Shown here piece after piece: positions 24,493-38,502 of a stretch of 64,000 bases of DNA. Under the pieces are notes generated by a model. It was not told where the DNA came from. It searched no databases and saw nothing but the letters and a program-made list of their open reading frames with translations. How positions within the stretch are numbered: the first letter of the stretch is position 1; each line of letters starts with the position of its first letter. This DNA is from Dallia pectoralis (Eukaryota > Chordata > Actinopteri > Esociformes > Umbridae), in assembly GCA_029465975.1 (NCBI GenBank), contig CM055737.1:12806459-12870458 (forward strand). The letters are read 5' to 3'. The position numbers and the translations under genes are program-made.

Positions 24493-25521
24493 CAGTACAG
24501 TAGCTCCTCCCTCCTCAGTGCTCTGGCTTCTGATTGATGGCTGCTACCTGGGCCTGTGTGTTTCAGTGGATGGGAGTCATTGCACAGGAGCAAACAAGAG
24601 ATGGAAAACTGTGACACTCTCCATTACAAAGCCTCGCAGACACTGTAACCGACACACACACACACACAACCCCACCCCACCGCCTGCAGATCTACCCGCC
24701 AGCTGCTGCCAGTCGGAGGGAAAGATGGGCTTTGTTGGTTTTGTGAAGCCCACCGACAAGACCCCCCTAGAGACTCCAGGTCCTCGGCAACGCAGCTCCA
24801 GCCTTCTTCACTCCGCCGCACAGGCAATCTGTTTTCTATATTACCAGCCTGTATCGCTGCACTATGCACTATAGAACAGCAATTGAGCAGGAAATTAAGT
24901 TAGGGGATCGGTATTTGGCAGAGTAGAACGGGCTGGTGGTCTTCCTCTTGTACAAGGATCATTAAATATCACCGAAGTTTTCTTGATACATTTCCGTCTC
25001 TCCTAGAACAACCCCCCACCCCCCACCCCTACATTTCTTCTGCTGGATGCGTGTGGGAAACAAAACATCCTAATGGGTATTTGAACAGCTTGAAATGTGT
25101 CGGCCTGGGAAGCGCTTCTCAGTGACAGTGAGGGCTGGCGGAGGCTCTCAACGTTTCAGCGGCAGAAAAATACAGAACACGCCTCTCTCCCTGTTTTTCC
25201 ATCCATCTCTTCCGGTCACTCTTCCTCTCTCTCATGGCTTGTCTCTCTCACTCGAACCCCCTCCCCTGGTCTTGACCCCATTACCCCCCTCTACAGCACC
25301 CTCTGTACACACAAATAGAGGACAGTCTCTTAGGCTAAGCCTCTTTGGATTAACAGATGTGTAAGATCAATTCTTTCCTCACCGTCTCCTCTTCCTTCCT
25401 CTGTTCGCCCACTCCCTTTCTTACAGCCTGTATCCCCCTCACTTCTATTGTATACAACTGAATGTACCCCATCTGGTCTTGGCTGACTAAGTGACAGTAT
25501 GCAGGCCTGAGAAAGTGTTAG

Positions 25522-25526
<5 letters not shown>
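24493..25526. other. Unique DNA; no gene seen
   Basis: Includes C-rich runs near 25010-25030 and a pyrimidine-rich stretch at 25180-25290. The open frames are compositional. Confidence 0.45.
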
Positions 25527-25563
<37 letters not shown>

Positions 25564-25584
25564 TGTGTGTGTGTGTGTGTGTGT
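25527..25584. repeat. (GT)n microsatellite
   Basis: Almost pure GT with one GTCT interruption. Confidence 0.93.
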
Positions 25585-25653
25585 CTGAACACCACTCATC
25601 ATGCACTTAATCATTCTGTTAACAGCTCTTCATGACTGTGGCGTTGTAATGCC

Positions 25654-25808
25654 CACAGACAGACAGACATACAGAGAGACAGACAGACAGACAGACATAA
25701 CGGACAAACATACATAATATACAGACATAACAGACATAACAGACAAACAGACAGACAGACACAAACATAACAAACAGACAGACATAACAGACAGACATAA
25801 CATAACCC
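25654..25808. repeat. (GACA)n / ACATAACAGAC microsatellite
   Basis: Runs of CAGACAGACAGACA mixed with ACATAACAGACA units. The cysteine-rich VCYVCL frames on the minus strand are artefacts. Confidence 0.9.
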
Positions 25809-26515
25809 ATATGACTGGCCTAGAGGATAAACCCATGAGTAAATATATAAACAGGCCTGCTTTCTTCCACAGGCTTCGTACTCTAAAATAGTACAGTAGG
25901 TTAAACCAGTCAGTGTCTGATCAGAAAACACACAAACGGTAGCATTCAAGAGTTTCATCTTGGTAATTGCTCCCGTTCATGATGCTAATTAATTTATTAT
26001 CTTGTACTTCCACTTCCACAGATTACTGAATATGAGTAATTGCCACAGTAGGATAGATAATGAAACGTTTTAGAACAATGTTAACGTTGCGATGATGACT
26101 GACACACGGATATTTTTCCTTTTTCATAACGACACACGTCGTCCATTGGAAAAGCCTGACGAAAAACCTTTTCGATTAGCCTATGTATTTTATAAGATTC
26201 AAATATAGCACCTTTTTGTTTCTCTTATTAACTACTTAATCATAAAACTAATTATCAAACTAATAATTAACTTCTTTTTTCAAATTAATTTTAGTGTGGT
26301 CTCAAAATTGGACGGTGTCTAATTCAAGGGAATAGGTATCTGACTGCCCCAGATCTGATTAATGAACGAATTCATAGAAGATGTTCGTAGAGTTCGTAGA
26401 TGCCACCAATACTTCTCCGACTTCCTGGGAGAGAAATAAAATTCTGCACCACTCCCACAGAGTAGAGCAACAATACATGTGTCAAATATATCAGTTAATA
26501 TGTGTGCATGGACGT
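25809..26515. other. AT-rich unique DNA; no gene seen
   Basis: AT-rich interval (especially 26160-26300) with no supported coding or RNA gene. Confidence 0.45.
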
Positions 26516-26605
26516 CTGTGTGTGTCTATATGTGTGTCTATATGTGTGTGTGTATGTATGTATATATGTGGGTATGTGTGTGTGTCTATACGTGTGTCTA
26601 TATGT

Positions 26606-26657
<52 letters not shown>

Positions 26658-26685
26658 ATGTATGTGTGTCTATATGTGTGAATAT
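26516..26685. repeat. GT/TATG compound microsatellite
   Basis: TGTGTCTATATGTG units followed by pure GT and GTATATGTATG repeats. Confidence 0.9.
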
Positions 26686-28611
26686 ACAGTACATATTGGA
26701 TCTCAGGAGTGTTAAAACAACAATTAATTCAGAATTTAAAGTAAAATATACTCTACAATTCAAATACATCAGGAAATGTAATCTGCGGTGACCCTCGTAC
26801 ATACCTTGATCACAAATGAACATTCCCAGATGGGCAAGTGCCACGCTAGGCTAGTTAGAGACTAACATGCATATATAAGCAGAAGTGTCTATATCTGTCA
26901 GTGGAAAAAAATCTGAGCACTTAGAGCTTAAAGCTGCCCTTCAGCCTTCACAAGACGCTGAATGACAATGTCCATTTAGACTGGGTCTCTATGGGAACAA
27001 GGTGCTGCACCTTAAGGACATAGTGAACAGCAAAACCATGGTCACTATCAGAGGTGAATCAACTTGGTGTTGACAGCTAAATTAGCCTGGGAAGCTAGAT
27101 AAGCCGGCTGAACTGCCTTGGGCTCTGTGGAGCTTACATGGGTCCAGTATGTGACAGACAACAAGTTAGATAAATGAATGGGAATGAACTTGTCAATTTA
27201 TTGATCACTAAATTAAGTGACATACTAATATGCAATGAATTCAACAAAGTCTATTTTCAGTAACAGGATTGTCATTTCTCAACATGATGCAAACACAACC
27301 CAAATTTCTGCCATATTCCCCCAACACACACACACACAACACAACACACACACACACACAACAGGATGGCAGCAGAAAGAGATAAGGAGTCCAACCGGGA
27401 TAAATCCCTCCTGAAGCGACGTGATGGACAGACAGGCCACCATGAACAATGTTGAGCCTTGTGCGAGCAGGCACTGATGGAAAGATACCCTGGCATTTGC
27501 TGTGTTAAGAAGTGGCCCTTAAAAGATTTCACACTTCCAATTTCTTTGAATTATCTGCCATCTCCTGTCTGTCAGTCAGCCTGACAGCCTGGGATTTGGG
27601 CCGGCCAGCGGGTGGGCAGTTTATTAACAAAGCAATCCAGGGTGATACAGCGTGCCCGGATAAAACATTAGCCGAACAACACCGGAGTCCCTCACTAGCT
27701 GGGAACACCTGAATGAATGCCTTTTCTCTCCACATCTGTCTGCTATCTCTATTTCTCCCCCATTCCGGATTTGTCTTTCTATCACTTTCTCTCGCCACCA
27801 CTCCCTCGCCGAATCAATTTCTCGCTCGACCCCTCTCACTCTCTCTCCCTCTCCCTCTTTTAATCATGACAGCTATGCGGTTCAACACGGAGGCACGCCA
27901 CCATCTTCCTGTGAGACTCATCTCCGTGGCGACGTGTACGCCGTGTTCCGAGCCGTGTTGTAAATCTGCGACACATAGCATTACTGTGGATTAGCTCCAC
28001 TCCGGTCCAGAAGATGGGAACTATTTGTACTGTACGGCAGGGCTGCAGCTCCCCTGAATAAATGTCCGACCCAACTGCTGATGAAAGTCAAGCCCGCGGT
28101 TGGCATGAAACAGGAATGTTTATCAGATAACCGCTCGATTTACTCACAGCTTTAGACGGCAATGATAGAAACATCAGAACATCCCCTATTACTGCAGACA
28201 TAGTGTACAGACTGCATGCTACATGAATTATTAAGCGCAGGCAGATTTCGCTGTGAGGCTGGAAGTCTAGAGGCGGGCAACGGATACTGTAGAGTGGGGT
28301 AACATCATCGGGCGACACGAGGGGGGTGGCTGAGTCAGTCTGCACATGGAGCGGCGAGGACGGAGGTGGGGCACATGGGTGGTGTTCCAGTGGTACCGGC
28401 TGGGGTGCGGGGTCATGGCATGGGGCTTGTCTGACATGCGTTTGGGTTGGACCCAGATATGTGGCTGGCAGCTCTGGACCGGACTCGGCTTGGATCCCCT
28501 TGGAGTGACAGGCAGACACATTAAGGCAGGCGTTTTAATTAACTGTGCAACTCGTCCACCTGCTGCCCTCAATATGCTCCGACCTGGGTGAGCTGTCTCT
28601 CACAGTGATCT
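26686..28611. other. Unique DNA; no gene identified
   Basis: Contains a CA-rich run at about 27324-27362, a CT-rich stretch at 27738-27860 and a GC-rich segment at 28260-28510. Overlapping open frames at 28088-28591 on both strands show no domain that I recognise. Confidence 0.4.
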
Positions 28612-28616
28612 CTCTA

Positions 28617-28659
<43 letters not shown>

Positions 28660-28788
28660 GTGAATACATATATACTGTATGAATATACCGTATTTATATA
28701 CATACATGAATGCAGTCTGGTCTTGTCCTGTCGTGTCCGGTTATGCCTCATCCTGGTGCATGTTTATATATATATATATATATATATG
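28612..28788. repeat. CT and TA microsatellites preceding the large array
   Basis: (TC)n at about 28612-28633, (TA)n at about 28633-28659 and a second (TA)n at 28765-28787. Confidence 0.85.
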
Positions 28789-31700
28789 TATTGTATGTGT
28801 CCTGCTTACCTGCTAATTGCTAACCTGACACATACAGTATCGTTATATATTATGTATATATGTATATATATGTATTGTATGTGTCCTGCTTACCTGCTAA
28901 TTGCTAACCTGACACAAACAGTATCGTTATATATTATCTATATATGTATATATGTGTATTGTATGTGTCCTGCTTACCTGCTAATTGCTAACCTGACACA
29001 TACAGTATCGTTATATATTATGTATATATGTATATATGTGTATTGTATGTGTCCTGCTTACCTGCTAATTGCTAACCTGACACATACAGTATCGTTATAT
29101 ATTATGTATATATGTATATATGTACATATGTATTGTATGTGTCCTGCTTACCTGATAATTGCTAACCTGACACATACAGTATCGTTATATATTATGTATA
29201 TATGTGTATTGTATGTGTCCTGCTTACCTGCTAATTGCTAACCTGACACATACAGTATCGTTATATATTATGTATATATGTATATATATGTGTATTGTAT
29301 GTGTCCTGCTTACCTGCTAATTGCTAACCTGACACATACAGTATCGTTATATATTATGTATATATGTATTGTGTGTGTCCTGCTAACCTGCTAATTGCTA
29401 ACCTGACACATACAGTATCGTTATATATTATGTATATATGTGTATTGTATGTGTCCTGCTTACCTGCTAATTGCTAACCTGACACATACAGTATCGTTAT
29501 ATATCATGTATATATGTATATATGTATATATGTATTGTATGTGTCCTGCTTACCTGCCAATTGCTAACCTGACACATACAGTATCGTTATATATTATGTA
29601 TATATGTACATATGTGTATTGTATGTGTCCTGCTTACCTGCTAATTGCTAACCTGACACATACAGTATCGTTATATATTATGTATATATGTATATATATG
29701 TATATATGTATATATGTATTGTATGTGTCCTGCTTACCTGCTAATTGCTAACCTGACACATACAGTATCGTTATATATTATGTATATATGTATATATGTA
29801 TTGTATGTGTCCTGCTTACCTGCTAATTGCTAACCTGACACATACAGTATCGTTATATATTATGTATATATGTATATATGTGTATTGTATGTGTCCTGCT
29901 TACCTGCTAATTGCTAACCTGACACATACAGTATCGTTATATATTATGTATATATGTATATATATGTGTATTGTATGTGTCCTGCTTACCTGCTAATTGC
30001 TAACCTGACACATACAGTATCGTTATATATTATGTATATATGTATATATATATGTCCTGCTTATTGTATGTGTCCTGTCCTGCTTACCTGCTAATTGCTA
30101 ACCTGACACATACAGTATCGTTATATATTATATTATGTATATATGTATAATTGTGTATTGTATGTGTCCTGCTTACCTGCTAATTGCTAACCTGACACAT
30201 ACAGTATCGTTATATATTATGTATATATGTATATATATGTGTATTGTATGTGTCCTGCTTACCTGCTAATTGCTAACCTGACACATACAGTATCGTTATA
30301 TATTATGTATATATGTATATATGTACATATGTATTGTATGTGTCCTGCTTACCTGATAATTGCTAACCTGACACATACATTATGTATATATGTGTATTGT
30401 ATGTGTCCTGCTTACCTGCTAATTGCTAACCTGACACATACAGTATCGTTATATATTATGTATATATGTATATATATGTGTATTGTATGTGTCCTGCTTA
30501 CCTGCTAATTGCTAACCTGACACATACAGTATCGTTATATATTATGTATATATGTATTGTGAGTGTCCTGCTAACCTGCTAATTGCTAACCTGACACATA
30601 CAGTATCGTTATATATTATGTATATATGTGTATTGTATGTGTCCTGCTTACCTGCTAATTGCTAACCTGACACATACAGTATCGTTATATATCATGTATA
30701 TATGTATATATGTATATATGTATTGTATGTGTCCTGCTTACCTGCCAATTGCTAACCTGACACATACAGTATCGTTATATATTATGTATATATGTATATA
30801 TGTGTATTGTATGTGTCCTGCTTACCTGCTAATTGCTAACCTGACACATACAGTATCGTTATATATTATGTATATATGTATATATATGTATATATGTATA
30901 TATGTATTGTATGTGTCCTGCTTACCTGCTAATTGCTAACCTGACACATACAGTATCGTTATATATTATGTATATATGTATATATGTGTATTGTATGTGT
31001 CCTGCTTACCTGCTAATTGCTAACCTGACACATACAGTATCGTTATATATTATGTATATATGTATTGTGTGTGTCCTGCTAACCTGCTAATTGCTAACCT
31101 GACACATACAGTATCGTTATATATTATGTATATATGTGTATTGTATGTGTCCTGCTTACCTGCTAATTGCTAACCTGACACATACAGTATCGTTATATAT
31201 TATGTATATATGTATTGTGTGTGTCCTGCTAACCTGCTAATTGCTAACCTGACACATACAGTATCGTTATATATTATGTATATATGTGTATTGTATGTGT
31301 CCTGCTTACCTGCTAATTGCTAACCTGACACATACAGTATCGTTATATATTATGTATATATGTATATATGTGTATTGTATGTGTCCTGCTTACCTGCTAA
31401 TTGCTAACCTGACACATACAGTATCGTTATATATTATGTATATATGTATATATATGTGTATTGTATGTGTCCTGCTTACCTGCTAATTGCTAACCTGACA
31501 CAAACAGTATCGTTATATATTATGTATATATGTATATATGTGTATTGTATGTGTCCTGCTTACCTGCTAATTGCTAACCTGACACATACAGTATCGTTAT
31601 ATATTATGTATATATGTATATATATGTGTATTGTATGTGTCCTGCTTACCTGCTAATTGCTAACCTGACACATACAGTATCATTATATATTATGTATATA

Positions 31701-33670
31701 TGTATATATGTACATATGTATTGTATGTGTCCTGCTTACCTGATAATTGCTAACCTGACACATACATTATGTATATATGTGTATTGTATGTGTCCTGCTT
31801 ACCTGCTAATTGCTAACCTGACACATACAGTATCGTTATATATTATGTATATATGTATATATATGTGTATTGTATGTGTCCTGCTTACCTGCTAATTGCT
31901 AACCTGACACATACAGTATCGTTATATATTATGTATATATGTATTGTGAGTGTCCTGCTAACCTGCTAATTGCTAACCTGACACATACAGTATCGTTATA
32001 TATTATGTATATATGTGTATTGTATGTGTCCTGCTTACCTGCTAATTGCTAACCTGACACATACAGTATCGTTATATATCATGTATATATGTATATATGT
32101 ATATATGTATTGTATGTGTCCTGCTTACCTGCCAATTGCTAACCTGACACATACAGTATCGTTATATATTATGTATATATGTATATATGTGTATTGTATG
32201 TGTCCTGCTTACCTGCTAATTGCTAACCTGACACATACAGTATCGTTATATATTATGTATATATGTATATATGTATTGTATGTGTCCTGCTTACCTGCTA
32301 ATTGCTAACCTGACACATACAGTATCGTTATATATTATGTATATATGTGTATTGTATGTGTCCTGCTTACCTGCTAATTGCTAACCTGACACATACAGTA
32401 TCGTTATATATTATGTATATATGTATTGTGTGTGTCCTGCTAACCTGCTAATTGCTAACCTGACACATACAGTATCGTTATATATTATGTATATATGTGT
32501 ATTGTATGTGTCCTGCTTACCTGCTAATTGCTAACCTGACACATACAGTATCGTTATATATCATGTATATATGTATATATGTATATATGTATTGTATGTG
32601 TCCTGCTTACCTGCCAATTGCTAACCTGACACATACAGTATCGTTATATATTATGTATATATGTATATATGTGTATTGTATGTGTCCTGCTTACCTGCTA
32701 ATTGCTAACCTGACACATACAGTATCGTTATATATTATGTATATATGTATATATGTATTGTATGTGTCCTGCTTACCTGCTAATTGCTAACCTGACACAT
32801 ACAGTATCGTTATATATTATGTATATATGTGTATTGTATGTGTCCTGCTTACCTGCTAATTGCTAACCTGACACATACAGTATCGTTATATATTATGTAT
32901 ATATGTATTGTGTGTGTCCTGCTAACCTGCTAATTGCTAACCTGACACATACAGTATCGTTATATATTATGTATATATGTGTATTGTATGTGTCCTGCTT
33001 ACCTGCTAATTGCTAACCTGACACATACAGTATCGTTATATATCATGTATATATGTATATATGTATATATGTATATATGTATTGTATGTGTCCTGCTTAC
33101 CTGCCAATTGCTAACCTGACACATACAGTATCGTTATATATTATGTATATATGTACATATGTGTATTGTATGTGTCCTGCTTACCTGCTAATTGCTAACC
33201 TGACACATACAGTATCGTTATATATTATGTATATATGTATATATATGTATATATGTATATATGTATTGTATGTGTCCTGCTTACCTGCTAATTGCTAACC
33301 TGACACATACAGTATCGTTATATATTATGTATATATGTATATATGTATTGTATGTGTCCTGCTTACCTGCTAATTGCTAACCTGACACATACAGTATCGT
33401 TATATATTATGTATATATGTATATATGTGTATTGTATGTGTCCTGCTTACCTGCTAATTGCTAACCTGACACATACAGTATCGTTATATATTATGTATAT
33501 ATGTATATATATGTGTATTGTATGTGTCCTGCTTACCTGCTAATTGCTAACCTGACACATACAGTATCGTTATATATTATGTATATATGTATATATATGT
33601 ATATATGTATGTATGTATTGTATGTGTCCTGCTTACCTGCTAATTGCTAACCTGACACATACAGTATCGT

Positions 33671-33708
<38 letters not shown>

Positions 33709-34290
33709 TGTGTGTGTCCTGCTAACCTGCTAATTGCTAACCTGACACATACAGTATCGTTATATATTATGTATATATGTATATATGTGTATTGTATGTG
33801 TCCTGCTTACCTGCTAATTGCTAACCTGACACATACAGTATCGTTATATATTATGTATATATGTATATATGTATTGTATGTGTCCTGCTTACCTGCTAAT
33901 TGCTAACCTGACACAGACAGTATCGTTATATATTATGTATATATGTATATATGGGTATTGTATGTGTCCTGCTTACCTGCTAATTGCTAACCTGACACAT
34001 ACAGTATCGTTATATATTATGTATATATGTATATATGTATTGTATGTGTCCTGCTTACCTGCTAATTGCTAACCTGACACATACAGTATCGTTATATATT
34101 ATGTATATATGTATATATGTATTGTATGTGTCCTGCTTACCTGCTAATTGCTAACCTGACACATACAGTATCGTTATATATTATGTATATATGTATATAT
34201 GTGTATTGTATGTGTCCTGCTTACCTGCTAATTGCTAACCTGACACATACAGTATCGTTATATATTATGTATATATGTATATATGTATAT
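28789..34290. repeat. ~84-bp minisatellite/satellite-like array, about 65 copies, 5.5 kb
   Basis: Each monomer holds GTGTCCTGCTTACCTGCTAA, TTGCTAACCTGACACATACA and GTATCGTTATATATTATG, followed by a variable number of TATATG units that makes the monomer roughly 70-100 bp. Diagnostic variants show higher-order repeats. GTTATATATCATG occurs at 29496, 30684, 32071, 32553 and 33035, with gaps of 1188, 1387, 482 and 482 bp. CCTGATAATT occurs at 29151, 30352 and 31739. The many 60-190-codon frames repeating CMCPAYLLIANLTHTVSLY are produced by the repeat and are not genes. Confidence 0.97.
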
Positions 34291-34389
34291 CTTTTTCACT
34301 GTATCCTCCTCATTTTTGTTCCACATTTGGACCCTAATTTTTGAGCGCCATCCATGAAGTGAGGGAAATTCCATCAGCTCGCACAACTC

Positions 34390-35113
34390 AGCCACACACA
34401 CACTTAGTCGCACACACACTCAGCCGCACACACACACAGCCGCACACACACTCAGTCGCACACACACTCAGCCCCACACACACTCAGCCGCACACACACA
34501 CAGCCGCATACACACTCAGCCGCACACACACTCAGCCGAGCACACACTCAGCCGCACACACAAACTCAGTTGCACACACTCTCAGCCGCACACACACACA
34601 GCCGCACACACACACACAGCCGCACACACACTCAGCCGCACACACACTCAGCCGCACACACACTCAGCCGCACACACACACACAGCCGCACACACACTCA
34701 GCCGCACACACACTCAGCCGCACACACACTCAGCCGCACACACACACAGCCGCACACACACACAGCCGCACACACACACAGCCGCACACACACACAGCCG
34801 CACACACACTCAGCCGCACACACACTCAGCCGCACAAACACTCAGCCGCACACACACACTCAGTCGCTCACACACTCAGCCGCACACACACACACAGCCG
34901 CACACACACTCAGTCGCACACACACTCAGCCGCAGACACACACAGCCGCACACACACTCAGCCGCACACACACACAGCCGCACACACACACAGCCGCACA
35001 CACACACTCAGTTGCACACACACTCAGCCGCACACACACACAGCCGCACACACACACACAGCCGCACACACACTCAGCCGCACACACACTCAGCCCAACA
35101 CAAACTCAGTGCT
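34390..35113. repeat. 16-bp CAGCCG(CA)n minisatellite, about 45 copies
   Basis: Units CAGCCGCACACACACT and CAGCCGCACACACACA alternate irregularly, with CAGTCG and CAGTTG variants. Long frames of TQPHTHSAAHTLSR type are artefacts. Just beyond the array is CTAACCCTAACCCT (about 35113-35126), two telomere-like hexamers. Confidence 0.95.
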
Positions 35114-36360
35114 AACCCTAACCCTCTCATCAAGCCCATTCATTAAGGCGCTGATTGTTGCTGGATATTTCAGGTCTCAAGTGACAAACCGAGTCTGAGA
35201 TCAAACCGAGGACACTATTTAGAGATGGCAGTGCAGCAGGTGTGTTTTTCAATGGGCTGGGTGAGCGTGTATATTGTGTGTGTGTGTCATTTATGTATTC
35301 CATTTAGTGTACTGCCTCCCATGGTTTATCATTTGAATCATAAATTGAGGATTAACTCTAATAGAATAGCAACAAATGACCCACTTTTAGTGCTCTCCTT
35401 AAATTGCATTACACTTTTAATAGGGTTGCTAACAGATGGCGTTAGTAACACAGGAGAACCACTCTACAAAGTGTTGTATTAAAACGATTGATGTCCCCGG
35501 CACAGAGCTAAAGCCAGGTCTACGAGACACAGCTAAAGCTAACAAATGGGCCTCTCTCTCGCACTCCAGCTGCACGACGGTACCACGTCTGTATCCATCG
35601 CCAACCCGGCCACGGGGAACATACATCAGGATGGCAGACGGGGAGCATTCATCAGCTCCGCCAGGAAAAGTGACTTTGAAGTTCTCCGCGGCGAGGTGAA
35701 AGAGCGGCTGTGGCCTCCGCCCTGGTGTTTACGTAGGTTGGGGGGTGTTGGGGGGGGGTGTCTGGGGGAGCTCTTAATGAATGATACTGATGGAGGATTG
35801 GAGCGGTCTCAAACACACGCAGCACGTGCAGACACAAGTGCACGACGACGGCAGACGTCACATGACAATTCTCAAAATAATAAAAAAAAATGTCAAAAGT
35901 AAAAGGAGGAATGTTTGTCACTGAGCGTTTGGTCAATAGTTTGTGTTTTTCAAAATGTCCGGGTGGCTTTGGTTGGTAATGCCAATGTTTTGGGAGAACA
36001 ATGTTTACTGACAAAGAACATGTGAAACCCCAAGCGGCAATCTGTATAATGTTGGATCCTGGAACATTCTGATTAAAATGTCATATGCTCAACTGATATG
36101 CCTCGTTCAGACATGTGGAGTTAAAACTTTCTGAACTTTGGTTATGAACTTTATCCTGATGTGATCCTGACTCTCACAATAGAGTCCTATCACAATGAAC
36201 AAGGTAGAGCACCTTTCCTACAAGAGGTTAAATCTACAGTTGGATGTGGAGAGTCAGACAGCAGGGAGAGCATTCCCCTGAGCCGCGTGGACCCCGCCCA
36301 GACTCCCGCTGCTCCAACACTCCCCTATCACAGACAGCGTGTTGTCCTTGTTGTGCTGGG
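35114..36360. other. Unique DNA; no gene identified
   Basis: An open frame at 35546-35902 looks protein-like in composition at first, but it has a G-rich low-complexity middle (35739-35770), no recognised motif and overlapping frames. I do not call it a gene. Confidence 0.4.
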
Positions 36361-36690
36361 GCCTTTGGAGATAAATTATGGATGCAACGCAGGAGCTGTA
36401 AAATTTGTTGTATCTTCTATTATCTCCATGTTAAAGGCCACAAAAGCTCTTCAGTGAAGTCAGCCATTAAGAAATGACAGGTATTGCTATCAGGCTGTTT
36501 TTTTATAGCCTATTACCTGCAATGACAGCGGCAGCAGCCACACCACTGTACCACCTATCACATTATTTGCAGCTAAAGTCAGCTACTGTGTCATTTCGCC
36601 TCATTTTCTTGACAGTGCTATCATAAATCCACTGGGCTGCGGGGGGACCTGTCGACTGCCTCCATTATCTTCATAGCCTGAATGAATCCT
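36361..36690. other. Candidate conserved non-coding element
   Basis: An AT-rich, low-repeat stretch with dense short motifs (TAAATTATGG, ATTACCTGCAATGACAG, CACATTATTTGCAG) and no open frame. Its texture is like vertebrate developmental enhancers. No alignment was possible, so this is an impression. Confidence 0.25.
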
Positions 36691-36738
36691 GAAATGTATG
36701 TAACAGGCAATGACTGCTATGGATCAGGGGCCAGGGCT

Positions 36739-36782
36739 ACTCTCTCTCTCTCTCTCTCTCTCTCGCTCTCTCTCTCTCTATC
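36739..36782. repeat. (CT)n microsatellite
   Basis: CTCTCT run with one CTCG interruption, followed by more pyrimidine-rich DNA to about 36880. Confidence 0.9.
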
Positions 36783-37426
36783 GTTCTGTTTCTCTCGCCT
36801 ACCCTCCCCTCCCGTCTCTCCTCTTAGAGTCCTTTCCTTTCATTTTTCTCACTCCCTCTCTCCCCTTCTCCTCCTCTCCCCGGCCTATAGAGCGGGCGAT
36901 AAAGTGAGAGGTGGAAGATTTTGGGGTGAGGTCCTTGGGGCCTCTGCAGCTCTCATGCAATCTAGTCGAGCAGGTGAACTCACACACACACACACACAGT
37001 AGCTGTTCATGAATAATACCTCTGGATTGTTCTATCCTTATTGCCTGGCTGAGTGGTGCATGATGGGTAAAAATGCATACACCCTCTAAAACATAACAGG
37101 TCATAGGGTTCAAGGATGGGGCTATAAAATGCATTACTATTTATTGCATGAAAATGCGATGCCAAATCATGTTCAGTGTGTGACGATCCGAGTGCCAGGG
37201 CGACAGGCGGAGAACGGGCCTAAAACCAGAAAAAAGCAAGGAAGTAATTTGTGTGTTAATGAAAGTTTGACGTTTCCAATGGCCTTGGTGTAGTCACGTT
37301 ACATATGGGATGTGTGCCCATGTGTTCATTTTGATAAGGGCTACGGTACCTGTCTGGTGGCTCCCAGAGCGTCACCGGAGCCAGGAAGTACCAGAATGTA
37401 ATGGGGAGCCACGGAACTACAATGTA
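36783..37426. other. Unique DNA; no gene seen
   Basis: Holds a short (CA)n at 36980-36998 and no supported gene. Confidence 0.45.
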
Positions 37427-37908
37427 CTAATAATCACAGCCTGAGATGCCAGAACAGCCATGCTACACTACTGTAAAGATAATGACAGCGTGAGATGCTA
37501 GGACAACAGCCATGCTACACTACTGTAAATATAATGACAGCGTGAGATGCCAGAACAGCCATGCTACACTACTGTAAATATAATGACAGCGTGAGATGCC
37601 AGAACAGCCATGCTACACTACTGTAAAGATAATGACAGCGTGAGATGCCAGAACAGCCATGCTACACTACTGTAAAGATAATGACAGCGTGAGATGCCAG
37701 AACAGCCATGCTACACTACTGTAAAGATAATGACAGCGTGAGATGCCAGAACAGCCATGCTACACTACTGTAAAGATAATGACAGCGTGAGATGCCAGAA
37801 CAGCCATGCTACACTACTGTAAAGATAATGACAGCGTGAGATGCCAGAACAGCCATGCTACACTACTGTAAAGATAATGACAGCGTGAGATGCCAGAACA
37901 GACATGTG
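37427..37908. repeat. 49-bp minisatellite, about 10 copies
   Basis: Unit contains GATAATGACAGCGTGAGATG, CCAGAACAGCCATGCTACAC and TACTGTAAA. The second copy carries a 3-bp insertion. The array ends about 95 bp before the assembly gap. Confidence 0.95.
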
Positions 37909-38002
37909 CATAACACTATACAGTACTATATGGTCCTGTGCACGGCTTTCCACGGACATCACAGTGCATTTGAGTTACCAGGTTAGTTGACTGAGAACAC
38001 AT

Positions 38003-38502
38003 NNNNNNNNNNNNNNNNNNNNNNNNNNNNNNNNNNNNNNNNNNNNNNNNNNNNNNNNNNNNNNNNNNNNNNNNNNNNNNNNNNNNNNNNNNNNNNNNNN
38101 NNNNNNNNNNNNNNNNNNNNNNNNNNNNNNNNNNNNNNNNNNNNNNNNNNNNNNNNNNNNNNNNNNNNNNNNNNNNNNNNNNNNNNNNNNNNNNNNNNNN
38201 NNNNNNNNNNNNNNNNNNNNNNNNNNNNNNNNNNNNNNNNNNNNNNNNNNNNNNNNNNNNNNNNNNNNNNNNNNNNNNNNNNNNNNNNNNNNNNNNNNNN
38301 NNNNNNNNNNNNNNNNNNNNNNNNNNNNNNNNNNNNNNNNNNNNNNNNNNNNNNNNNNNNNNNNNNNNNNNNNNNNNNNNNNNNNNNNNNNNNNNNNNNN
38401 NNNNNNNNNNNNNNNNNNNNNNNNNNNNNNNNNNNNNNNNNNNNNNNNNNNNNNNNNNNNNNNNNNNNNNNNNNNNNNNNNNNNNNNNNNNNNNNNNNNN
38501 NN
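38003..38502. other. Assembly gap of 500 N
   Basis: Exactly 500 N, most likely a placeholder of nominal size. Open frames running through it are meaningless. The left edge (GGTTAGTTGACTGAGAACAC) resembles the start of a dispersed repeat that I recall from salmonid-type genomes, and a minisatellite ends nearby, so repeat content may have caused the gap. Confidence 0.99.

Noticed and set aside
28088..28591. Overlapping open frames on both strands (up to 143 codons)
   Set aside because: GC-rich composition explains the long frames; no motif recognised on either strand.
28660..34344. Many plus-strand frames repeating CMCPAYLLIANLTHTV, resembling membrane peptides
   Set aside because: Each is a piece of the ~84-bp array, broken wherever the TATATG hinge changes phase. 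No conserved start, no domain.
35113..35126. CTAACCCTAACCCT as interstitial telomere
   Set aside because: Only two hexamers, which is expected by chance beside a C/A-rich array.
34341..35198. 285-codon His/Thr/Ser-rich frame
   Set aside because: Direct translation of the CAGCCG(CA)n array.
35546..35902. 118-codon frame as a host gene exon
   Set aside because: Low-complexity G-rich centre, no recognisable domain, no splice sites that I could defend.
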